Shown: positions 1-6,605 of the stretch, one piece after another
Layout: every line of letters begins with the position of its first letter
Numbering within the stretch: position 1 is the first letter of the stretch
NCBI RefSeq assembly: GCF_030295765.1
Contig: NZ_AP027292.1
Location: 3,844,001 to 3,908,000, forward strand
Origin: Neptuniibacter halophilus
GTDB taxonomy: Bacteria > Pseudomonadota > Gammaproteobacteria > Pseudomonadales > Balneatricaceae
Direction: 5' to 3'
Length of the DNA: 64,000 nt
Translations under genes and position numbers: made by a program
Notes under the pieces: model-generated
Told to the model about the DNA's origin: nothing
The model's database searches: none
The model's input: the letters and a program-made list of their open reading frames with translations, nothing else

Positions 1-1648
1 CCATCGCATGCTGGCCATTGAGCGCGGCATCGCCGAAGGGGTGCTGAAAGTCAGCCTGCAACTCGACATCGAGCAACAGTTGCCATCCGGCCTTATCCAG
101 CCACTTAAACTTCCGACCTCAGGGCCGGCAGGCCACTGGATCCGTGAAGCGGTAGAGCAACACTGGAAAAGCAGTCTGCGGCCCAAGCTGTTCAAAGCCC
201 TGCTGAATCAGCAGCGCGAAGCTGCAGAAACAGAAGCGATTCAGGTATTCAGCCGTAACCTGAAAGCACTGTTACTGGCCTCTCCCGCCGGTGCCCGCAC
301 GACGCTGGGTCTGGACCCGGGACTGCGCACCGGGGTTAAAGCCGCCATAGTAGACCCGACCGGGAAACTGCTGGAATACGCCACCATTTACCCTCACGCA
401 CCGAAGAACCAGTGGCAGGAATCCCTGCATCGTCTGCATCAGCTCTGTGAACGCCATAAGGTTGAACTCATCAGTATCGGCAATGGAACGGCTTCCCGGG
501 AAACCGATAGTCTGGTCAGCGAACTGCTAAGTCAGTATCCGCACATCAAAGCGCAGAAGATTATCGTCAGTGAAGCAGGTGCTTCGGTGTACTCGGCTTC
601 AGAATTAGCCAGCCGTGAATTTCCCGACCTGGATGTAACAATCCGGGGGGCAGTATCGATTGCCCGTCGCCTGCAGGATCCACTCGCGGAACTGGTAAAA
701 ATCGAACCGAAAGCGATCGGCGTCGGCCAGTACCAGCATGATGTGGATCAGGGCCACCTGTCAGCCGGTCTTGAAGCGGTTGTGGAAGATTGTGTCAATG
801 CCGTAGGCGTCGACCTTAACCAGGCATCTGAAGCGATTCTGGCGCGTATCTCCGGGCTTAATAACAGTCTGGCGGCGAACATTGTCAGCTACCGCGACGA
901 ACACGGTCGTTTTAACAGCCGCAGCGAGCTGAAAAAGGTAAAACGCCTTGGCCCTAAAGCCTTTGAACAGGCCGCAGCATTTCTGCGTATCCGGGAAGGT
1001 AAGGAAATTCTCGACAGCTCCAGTGTCCACCCGGAAGCCTATCCGCTGGTCAGGCGCATCGCTCAACACAATAGCCGCTCCGTTGAGAGCCTGATCGGTG
1101 ACAGCAGCGCATTGCAGAAACTGGATCCGGGCTGCTATACCGATGAGCAGTTTGGTCTGTATACGGTTCGTGATGTAATCAGCGAGCTGGATAAACCCGG
1201 CCGGGACCCACGACCGGAGTTCCGCGCCGCACGGCTTAAAGAAGGAGTCAACGCGATTACCGACCTGACGGAAGGCATGCGCCTTGAAGGCACAGTGACC
1301 AATGTCACCAATTTTGGGGCGTTTGTTGATATTGGTGTCCATCAGGACGGGCTGGTTCATATATCTCAGTTGGCGGATCGTTTTATTAAAGATCCTCACA
1401 CGGTGGTTCAAACCTGCGATATCGTCAATGTGCGGGTAACGGAAGTAGACGTTCAGCGAAAACGTATCGCACTGAGTATGCGCAGCGATGAAGCGCCTGT
1501 GTCAGACAGGTCAAAACCGGACACCCGAACGTCTCAGCGACCGGCGCCAAAACCAAATCCAAAACCAAAGCCCCGCTCAAAACAACCATCGACAGATCAG
1601 AACAGCCCGATGGCAGCCGCGTTTGCCCGGGCCAGAAAGCGCAGCTGA
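1..1648 (+). CDS. tex: Transcription accessory protein Tex, 3' part (5' end outside window)
   Basis: The reading frame is open from the first bases, so the true start lies upstream; about 548 residues are visible of a family that is usually 750-790 long. Three domains can be read in order: an RNase H-like YqgF domain beginning at the [10 protein letters not shown] motif (visible residues about 98-230), a helix-hairpin-helix segment (about 270-330, with [12 protein letters not shown]), and a C-terminal S1 RNA-binding domain (about 420-492, [16 protein letters not shown]). The tail is rich in Lys, Pro and Arg. Tex proteins bind RNA/DNA and associate with transcribing RNA polymerase; their exact role is still loosely defined. 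The small ABM gene follows closely on the same strand. Confidence 0.97.
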   Translation, partial: HRMLAIERGIAEGVLKVSLQLDIEQQLPSGLIQPLKLPTSGPAGHWIREAVEQHWKSSLRPKLFKALLNQQREAAETEAIQVFSRNLKALLLASPAGARTTLGLDPGLRTGVKAAIVDPTGKLLEYATIYPHAPKNQWQESLHRLHQLCERHKVELISIGNGTASRETDSLVSELLSQYPHIKAQKIIVSEAGASVYSASELASREFPDLDVTIRGAVSIARRLQDPLAELVKIEPKAIGVGQYQHDVDQGHLSAGLEAVVEDCVNAVGVDLNQASEAILARISGLNNSLAANIVSYRDEHGRFNSRSELKKVKRLGPKAFEQAAAFLRIREGKEILDSSSVHPEAYPLVRRIAQHNSRSVESLIGDSSALQKLDPGCYTDEQFGLYTVRDVISELDKPGRDPRPEFRAARLKEGVNAITDLTEGMRLEGTVTNVTNFGAFVDIGVHQDGLVHISQLADRFIKDPHTVVQTCDIVNVRVTEVDVQRKRIALSMRSDEAPVSDRSKPDTRTSQRPAPKPNPKPKPRSKQPSTDQNSPMAAAFARARKRS

Positions 1649-1685
1649 TGCTGCCTCACCTATGAAAAGCAGATCAGAGGAAAGT

Positions 1686-1988
1686 ATGTATATTGCAATG
1701 AACCGATTCAGGGTAGCCCCCGGCAAGGAAGCCGAGTTTATCGAGATCTGGCGCAATCGTGAGACCTTTTTAGACGAGGTGCCGGGATTCAAGCGCTTCA
1801 ACCTCCTTCAGGGCCCAACCGATGAAGAGTGCACCCTGTTTGCCTCCCACAGTATCTGGGAATCTGAAGACGCTTTTCAGGCGTGGACCCGCTCAGAGGC
1901 GTTTCGTAAAGCCCATGCTAATGCGCGCCCGGCCAAAGATATCTATTTAGGCCCGCCTAAATTTGAAGGCTTTGCGGAAGTGCTTTAA
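1686..1988 (+). CDS. Antibiotic biosynthesis monooxygenase (ABM/IsdG-HmoB-like) domain protein
   Basis: A 100-residue single-domain protein starting MYIAMNRFRVAPG. The ferredoxin-like dimeric alpha-beta barrel pattern is clear: an N-terminal strand, a helix with FIEIWRNRE, the GFKRFNLL strand, and the SHSIWESEDAFQAW segment typical of ABM proteins including the heme-degrading IsdG/HmoB group. Heme oxygenase activity is possible but not shown. I chose the ATG at 1686 because AGAGGA lies just upstream; an upstream in-frame ATG at 1662 has a poorer context. It sits 37 bp after tex and is followed at once by a strong terminator. Confidence 0.85.
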   Translation: MYIAMNRFRVAPGKEAEFIEIWRNRETFLDEVPGFKRFNLLQGPTDEECTLFASHSIWESEDAFQAWTRSEAFRKAHANARPAKDIYLGPPKFEGFAEVL

Positions 1989-1996
1989 GCAAACGC

Positions 1997-2038
1997 GCAC
2001 AAAAAAAAAAGCGGCACCTGCCGCTTTTTTTTTGTGCA
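1997..2038. terminator. Bidirectional intrinsic terminator between the ABM gene and the Roadblock cluster
   Basis: A perfect inverted repeat, GCACAAAAA...AGCGGCA / TGCCGCTTTTT...TTGTGC, with a tiny loop. It has long A and T runs on both sides, so it can stop transcription from both directions; the genes on either side converge here. Confidence 0.9.
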
Positions 2039-2044
2039 TGAGAA

Positions 2045-2791
2045 TCAGTCAATCAGGGTATCAATCAGATCGATCATAAATTCCGTTTCTTCCTCAGTCA
2101 TCACTTCCCAACCGAGCAGATTCATACTTTCAAGCACGCCGCGGCCTTTCTCATCCTGAGACATCGCCACTAAACGCTGCTGCAACTGAGGAATGACTTT
2201 TTGCAGTCGCGGCCCCACCAGCAAAGCATGATGTACTACGCTGATTTCGCTGCTGACCAGCACTTTCATCTGCTTGCGGATCAGTTCAGATAACTCGTCA
2301 TAGGCATCTTTGAGAAAGAACCCGGCCTCGGCCTGACGATTCAGCAGGTGGCGGGCAACAATCACATAACTGTCCACGGTATTTAACCGGGTGTTATCCT
2401 GATCAAGGTCCGCAGGTTCCAGCATAATCATGCCAATGCGGTTAACGTCCGGATCATCGGTCGCTACCAACTGAGCACCCGGCTTCAGGTCCTCAACACA
2501 ATTGATTTCCGATTCTGCATGAGCCGCAATAATGGTTTCATCGGATTTTTGCAGCGGCCTGACCACCGCCCTGAAACCAAGCTCACGTACCAGCATCGAT
2601 GCATCAAACGGGTTCGCATACACCAGATCATACTGCCCGGCTTTAATCGCCTCGCGCTGCTCTTCAAAACTGTCATAGAGCTCTAAATGCACCTGATGAT
2701 TCAACTGCCGCTGCAACCAAGTGTTAAAGATAAACCAACCGGAGATGTGGTCAGGCGCAAAGTCAGGGCTGACCGTCAGATTAAACGTCAC
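2045..2791 (-). CDS. PhnD-like phosphate/phosphonate-type substrate-binding domain protein without signal peptide
   Basis: A 248-residue protein that starts MTFNLTVSPD. Segments such as FAPDHISGWFIFNTWLQRQL, QYDLVYANPFDAS, LVATDDPDVNRIGMIML and the late hinge region match the PhnD/phosphite periplasmic binding fold (type 2). Unlike the usual family members (about 290-310 aa) there is no signal peptide or lipobox: the first residues go straight into the first beta strand, so it is probably cytosolic. The start is GTG, with AGGGG eight bases upstream inside the end of the PAS gene, which lies only 5 bp away. No phosphonate transporter genes accompany it. It is the last gene of the Roadblock/PAS operon, and a ligand-sensing rather than transport role is my inference. 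Confidence 0.8.
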   Translation of the reverse strand: MTFNLTVSPDFAPDHISGWFIFNTWLQRQLNHQVHLELYDSFEEQREAIKAGQYDLVYANPFDASMLVRELGFRAVVRPLQKSDETIIAAHAESEINCVEDLKPGAQLVATDDPDVNRIGMIMLEPADLDQDNTRLNTVDSYVIVARHLLNRQAEAGFFLKDAYDELSELIRKQMKVLVSSEISVVHHALLVGPRLQKVIPQLQQRLVAMSQDEKGRGVLESMNLLGWEVMTEEETEFMIDLIDTLID

Positions 2792-2796
2792 GTTAT

Positions 2797-3264
2797 TTAC
2801 CCCTGCATCAAGGTTTTGTAGAGAGCCTCGCTTTCAGCAATCTTGCTGCGCGATGGTTTTCGCCTGACAGAGGTATAGCCGACAACTTCACCGTTACGGA
2901 TATTCGGAATCACGGTGGCTTTGACCCAGTAATAGGCCCCGTCTTTACGCAGGTTTTTTACGTAACCGTGCCATTTATTACCTGATTCGATGGTTTCCCA
3001 TAATCCGGCAAATGCCACCGCCGGCATATCCGGATGACGAAGAATATAGTGGTTCTGACCGATCAGTTCCTCATGCTCGTAACCAGACATATCAATAAAC
3101 GCCTGATTCGCGTGAGTGATAATTCCTTTAGTATCGGTACGGGATACGATCAGTTTACCTTCGGGATAAGGCACTTCCCGATCGCAAATGGTGGCTGTTC
3201 GTGAGGTGCCATCAAAATAATCGATCACCACTTCACGAACATCAGTACTCCCCTGTCCTGACAT
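2797..3264 (-). CDS. Aer-type PAS domain sensor protein (single PAS domain)
   Basis: 155 residues. A single PAS domain spans about residues 35-135, with TDTKGIITHANQAFIDMSGYEHEELIGQNH, RHPDMPAVAF, WHGYVKNLRKDGAYYWVKA and GYTSVRRKPS. This is the PAS subtype of the aerotaxis receptor Aer and of many chemoreceptors, which often bind FAD; flavin binding here is inference. There is no kinase, MCP, GGDEF or membrane segment, so it must pass its signal to a partner protein. Its neighbours are the Roadblock gene 35 bp upstream and the PhnD-like gene 5 bp downstream. AGGTG stands before the ATG. Confidence 0.9.
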   Translation of the reverse strand: MSGQGSTDVREVVIDYFDGTSRTATICDREVPYPEGKLIVSRTDTKGIITHANQAFIDMSGYEHEELIGQNHYILRHPDMPAVAFAGLWETIESGNKWHGYVKNLRKDGAYYWVKATVIPNIRNGEVVGYTSVRRKPSRSKIAESEALYKTLMQG

Positions 3265-3299
3265 CCAATCACCTGAAAAGTGTATAAAACAATCTTTAT

Positions 3300-3662
3300 T
3301 TAAAGGATCTTGCCGATCGCTTCTGCGGCACGCTTCACATCAAGGAAAATCAATCCAAGACGGGCGTTAGGTTTGGCAACAACCGTCAGCACTGATTCGT
3401 CATTCGCATGCGTCATCAGGATATAGCCGTTATCACCTTTCACCAGCACCTGCTCCAGCTCACCCCGGGCGAGCTCCTGAGAGGTACGATCACCCAACGA
3501 AAGCATAGCTGCACTCATTGCACCAACACGATCCTCATCCATGCCTGCCGGAAGAAGTGCCGCGATCATCAGACCATCGGTTGAGATGACTGCGGACGCT
3601 TCAATTTCGGCTGAAGTCCCATTCAAGTCACTCAGGATAGAGGTCAACATTTCTGAGCGCAT
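3300..3662 (-). CDS. Roadblock/LC7 domain protein (MglB-like)
   Basis: A 120-residue single-domain protein. The pattern is that of bacterial Roadblock/LC7 proteins: an N-terminal helix, ASAVISTDGLMIAALLP, the helix MSAAMLSLGDRTSQELARGE, then VLVKGDNGYILMTHAND and VLTVVAKPNARLGLIFLDVKRAA. Family members such as MglB form dimers and regulate small Ras-like GTPases. No GTPase gene is visible in this cluster, so the partner may be encoded elsewhere or the protein may act through its cluster mates. A good AGGAG lies seven bases before the ATG. It is the third gene from the 3' end of the operon. Confidence 0.92.
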   Translation of the reverse strand: MRSEMLTSILSDLNGTSAEIEASAVISTDGLMIAALLPAGMDEDRVGAMSAAMLSLGDRTSQELARGELEQVLVKGDNGYILMTHANDESVLTVVAKPNARLGLIFLDVKRAAEAIGKIL

Positions 3663-3727
3663 ATACTTACTCCTTTAACGTAAGTCGATAAACATACCAA
3701 TATCTGGAAGGTCCATATTGACCGATA

Positions 3728-4360
3728 TCAATAGTCCAGATAACGACGTGCTAATACACTTAATAAATCTACAAAATTATTTTGATTCAGACGCGGCATC
3801 TGATCAATGATCAGAACAAAGCGCTGATGCCCAAGGTGAATCACCCAGAAACCGATCTGGCTCAAGCCGACCGGATCAAGCATTCCCCAGGACTCCCCCA
3901 TCACCTGCATATCACGGTTTAACAACAAGCTGTGCCGTTCATGCAATGAGCTTAAATCTGCCGCTAAAGCGCAGAGAGCTTCAGCCTGCTCTTCTTCAAA
4001 ACCGGTTGAGCCCAGACAAAACCCGTGGTCATCCGCTAACGCGACTTTGCCGCTGTCAGACAAACCCACCAGCAGTTCTGGCAAAATCTTTTCGACCGAC
4101 TCGGTAATGACTCTGGCCGGCGTTTTACTTAACTGAATAAAGTTTCTGTCGATCAGCTTATCAAATAATGCTTTGGCTTCTGCCTCATCGAGGTCGGTCA
4201 GCTCCATGATCAGCTCATGGCTGAACGGCAACGACGCATCAGAGCTTAACAACTGAAGCAGTAACGCCCTTGCGTCATCAGGCTCTGAACCTACGGTCGC
4301 ATAGAATGCCCCGGAAGGGCAGATCTGGATAAACTGATTCTGGATAGTCGCACTTGTCAC
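3728..4360 (-). CDS. Winged-helix plus Roadblock-like domain protein of unknown function
   Basis: 210 residues; I do not recognise a named family. Residues about 25-85 look like a small winged-helix domain (helices around RALLLQLLSS, SHELIMELTDLDEAEAKALFDKLIDRNFIQLS). Residues about 100-205 have a Roadblock-like layout: ALADDHGFCLGSTG, a helix EEEQAEALCALAADLSSLHE, then QIGFWVIHLGHQRFVLIIDQ and a final helix. The start is GTG, supported by GGAG seven bases upstream. It lies 65 bp upstream of the plain Roadblock gene, so the two could form a hetero-oligomer; that pairing is inference. No membrane segment or signal peptide is present. Confidence 0.65.
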   Translation of the reverse strand: MTSATIQNQFIQICPSGAFYATVGSEPDDARALLLQLLSSDASLPFSHELIMELTDLDEAEAKALFDKLIDRNFIQLSKTPARVITESVEKILPELLVGLSDSGKVALADDHGFCLGSTGFEEEQAEALCALAADLSSLHERHSLLLNRDMQVMGESWGMLDPVGLSQIGFWVIHLGHQRFVLIIDQMPRLNQNNFVDLLSVLARRYLDY

Positions 4361-4383
4361 AAATTCACTCCGAAACCTTTTCC

Positions 4384-5736
4384 TTATCCTGTTTTTTTAT
4401 CCTGAAACCATCCCAGAGAATATGCCCCGGCCATAAACGAGAAAACAACACGTTGGGGCAGATCCAGTATTCTGGCAACATCCAGTGCAGATAGACGGTG
4501 CCCGGCCCAGACATCAGAGATCTCTTCGCAGCGCGGTAGCGGCTGGAAATGATCGAACTCAGGCCGGTTGGTCAGCTGTACTGGTTTTTCAGGGTCCATT
4601 CCGTTAAACAAACGTCCTCTTGCTGTCCAGAGCGCCACCTTCCAGATCAGCGAATCAGCATCTGCAGCCAGATGCTTACCTTTCTCCTCCAGTTCAAAAT
4701 CACCCTTGGCTTCGAGGTCGAGTTCACCGTATCCGAAACGGGTCAGTGCAATCTGATTGAGAAAATCGTCACTAAAGGTGGAATAGAACTGGCGCTGCTC
4801 AGGGAACAGAAACATCTGCCCGGGCAAGCCGGTTATCTCCACCGGCTGTTCAAGCTTATGCGCCAGCTCCACCGCCTCAGTCATTTTGACCAGCAATGAA
4901 CCTTCCGGATTCAGAAAAATACTGCGGCGCTCCTCAATCCGGTTCATGTCCACATCCGAAGCGTTACCACAGCATTGTCTGATCTCTTCTGCAGAGAGCG
5001 GCCACTCTTTATAAACCACGGGTGCTTCACTGCCCTCCATTTCGAGGACAGAAGGCTGATTTTTCTTGTGCTGGGCAGCCAGTTTTTTCTTCAGCAGCTT
5101 AACTTTTTCGGCGGCCTGTCGTTTTTTCTCGGCTTTAAGCTTTTCATCAGCAGCGCTGGCTGCTTTGGCCTGTTCGGCCTGTTCGGCCGCTTCCTGCTCG
5201 ATTTTTGCCTGAGCCTGCTTCTGCTTAAGCTCATCCTCGATCTGTTTAACCAGACGATCAGCTGCATTAACAATCAACTTGCCACGCATCAGCTTCTGCT
5301 TCAGCGCTTCTCCTTTGCGCCTGCGAGCGTAATTCGCGCCGCGATAAAGCGCGGGATCTTCGTCTGCTACGGTTTTGCCTGAATCCTGCGGTTGTTGATT
5401 GCCTTCAGGTATCTCAAAGCTATTAACCAGATCCAGCAGGGCTTGAGCGGTATGCGGTTTTTTCAGGCAGGCGCACTCTGACCAAGCAAGATCACGAACA
5501 CTGATCACAACATAGTGTGCATTGGGAGCGATTTGCTTGATATGCCACTGCACATCTTCATCACTCTTTGCCTGATCACCGTTAACGATAAGCACATGTG
5601 CCTGTGCCGGGTCAGAAAGCTCACAACTATCGGCCGAAGCAAAACAGTACTCCAGCATCGCTTCATTGGGGCCACTGAAGCCATCTAAAGCCACCCGGCG
5701 AATTTTATCCGGCTGATTACGCTTTTTATTAACCAT
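4384..5736 (-). CDS. Degenerate receiver-like, coiled-coil protein of unknown function
   Basis: 450 residues with three visible parts. Residues about 14-105 resemble a response-regulator receiver that has lost its acidic pocket: VLIVNGD at 48-54, VVISVRD at 76-82 and LKKP at 91-94 sit where strands 3, 4 and 5 of a receiver would be, but the paired N-terminal acidic residues are absent. Residues about 140-225 are a highly charged Lys/Glu/Ala coiled coil. Residues about 240-450 form a globular domain that I cannot assign, ending in a helical segment (HRLSALDVARILDLPQ) that could be a small helix-turn-helix. It lies 23 bp upstream of the winged-helix gene and 20 bp downstream of the 154-aa gene, so it is part of the same operon. 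Confidence 0.65.
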   Translation of the reverse strand: MVNKKRNQPDKIRRVALDGFSGPNEAMLEYCFASADSCELSDPAQAHVLIVNGDQAKSDEDVQWHIKQIAPNAHYVVISVRDLAWSECACLKKPHTAQALLDLVNSFEIPEGNQQPQDSGKTVADEDPALYRGANYARRRKGEALKQKLMRGKLIVNAADRLVKQIEDELKQKQAQAKIEQEAAEQAEQAKAASAADEKLKAEKKRQAAEKVKLLKKKLAAQHKKNQPSVLEMEGSEAPVVYKEWPLSAEEIRQCCGNASDVDMNRIEERRSIFLNPEGSLLVKMTEAVELAHKLEQPVEITGLPGQMFLFPEQRQFYSTFSDDFLNQIALTRFGYGELDLEAKGDFELEEKGKHLAADADSLIWKVALWTARGRLFNGMDPEKPVQLTNRPEFDHFQPLPRCEEISDVWAGHRLSALDVARILDLPQRVVFSFMAGAYSLGWFQDKKTG

Positions 5737-5756
5737 GCAGAACTAACACCTGTGAC

Positions 5757-6221
5757 TCATCCGTCTAAACGGGCTGGCTGAAAACGACCATTAATCAGCA
5801 CGGAATGCTCTGCAGAAAGCACCGAAAGTGCACCCAGATCATCCTCTTCGATCGCTTTTTGAATGACATCGCGGGCTTCGGGTTTGAGTACAGGTTTAGC
5901 CTGCTCAAACAACCGCTGCCTTAATTTAGGTCCTTTATTGCCAAGCACCATCAGAAAATCAGCAAAGGCCCCTTCCAGTGCATCACTGTCGTAGCAGGCA
6001 ATGGAGAGGTAGATTCGTTTTGTGTGAAGACGCAGTTCATCAGGTTCCGCCGCGACCATACGGGTGAAATGATAGAGAATGCGGCGCCCCTGATGCCCTC
6101 TGTAGATAAGATAACGCGGGTGCTGAGCGTCGAAAGCGGCCTGAATACGCCGTGTATTGGGGCTGTCAAAGTCCGCGTTCAGCTCCCAGTCCGCTAAGGC
6201 ATCCCATATTGGAGAACTCAC
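5757..6221 (-). CDS. Hypothetical protein, first gene of the Roadblock/PAS operon
   Basis: 154 residues, not recognised. It is soluble, mixed alpha/beta, with an N-terminal DALADWELNADFDSP segment, a strand pair around RYLIYRGHQGRRILYHF, and a long helical second half (LRQRLFEQAKPVLKPEARDVIQKAIEEDD). No signal peptide, membrane segment or known motif is visible. The start is GTG with a strong AGGAG six bases upstream, which makes this a convincing gene. It is followed after 20 bp by the receiver-like gene. A promoter should lie in the 6222-6605 gap, which it shares with divergent acnB. Confidence 0.6.
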   Translation of the reverse strand: MSSPIWDALADWELNADFDSPNTRRIQAAFDAQHPRYLIYRGHQGRRILYHFTRMVAAEPDELRLHTKRIYLSIACYDSDALEGAFADFLMVLGNKGPKLRQRLFEQAKPVLKPEARDVIQKAIEEDDLGALSVLSAEHSVLINGRFQPARLDG

Positions 6222-6472
6222 AGCAAGCTCCTGCTCTATCCAGTAGTTACAAAACCAAACACTTGTTCGCTTTTATATCCCGCCAGCCTTGATAATACAA
6301 ACTTATTGCCCCAAAAAAATATTTTTACTGATTTAACTCAAACGCTTAGCTACGGATGCCCGCTTTTATCTGAAGCACCGTATTCCGGGCCATTATCGGA
6401 ATAAGCATAGTCCAATTTTACTCATTCGGATGGGTTTATCAGAAAGTATAAGCCCAGAAATTGTCGACAAAC

Positions 6473-6501
6473 TTAACTTTGTAACGCGAATTCGATAGAA
6501 T
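6473..6501 (+). promoter_or_regulatory. Putative sigma-70 promoter of acnB
   Basis: TTAACT (-35) and TAGAAT (-10) are separated by exactly 17 bp. The -10 lies within a GAATTC-GATA-GAATTC palindrome. Transcription would begin near 6508, giving a leader of about 100 nt. Confidence 0.55.
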
Positions 6502-6548
6502 TCTGGCCGCCAATCAACAATCGATTCCTAGGTTTCCTAGACGATAAG

Positions 6549-6582
6549 CCACCGGCATACCTATTACGATTACGACCGGTGG
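6549..6582 (+). promoter_or_regulatory. Inverted repeat in the acnB leader
   Basis: CCACCGG (6549-6555) and CCGGTGG (6576-6582) can form a 7-bp stem with a 20-nt loop. It ends 11 nt before the acnB ribosome-binding site GAGGG (6594-6598). A role in translation or mRNA stability is inference. Confidence 0.4.
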
Positions 6583-6605
6583 TATCAAAAGATGAGGGCT
6601 CTATC

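Larger units (their letters stand above)
6222..6605. other. Divergent intergenic region between the Roadblock operon and acnB
   Basis: 384 bp with no convincing gene. It holds the acnB promoter (6473-6501) and an inverted repeat just before acnB (6549-6582). The left half is AT-rich and should carry the minus-strand promoter of the Roadblock operon, but I could not fix a clean -35/-10 pair there. Confidence 0.6.

Noticed and set aside
1488..1685. Upstream extension of the ABM gene into tex
   Set aside because: The extension is an out-of-frame reading of the Lys/Pro-rich end of tex; the start at 1686 has its own ribosome-binding site.
6290..6345. A possible sigma-28 (flagellar) promoter for the Roadblock operon on the minus strand
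   Set aside because: TAAA and GGCAATAA-like boxes occur, but the spacer is about two bases too short and the match to GCCGATAA is partial.
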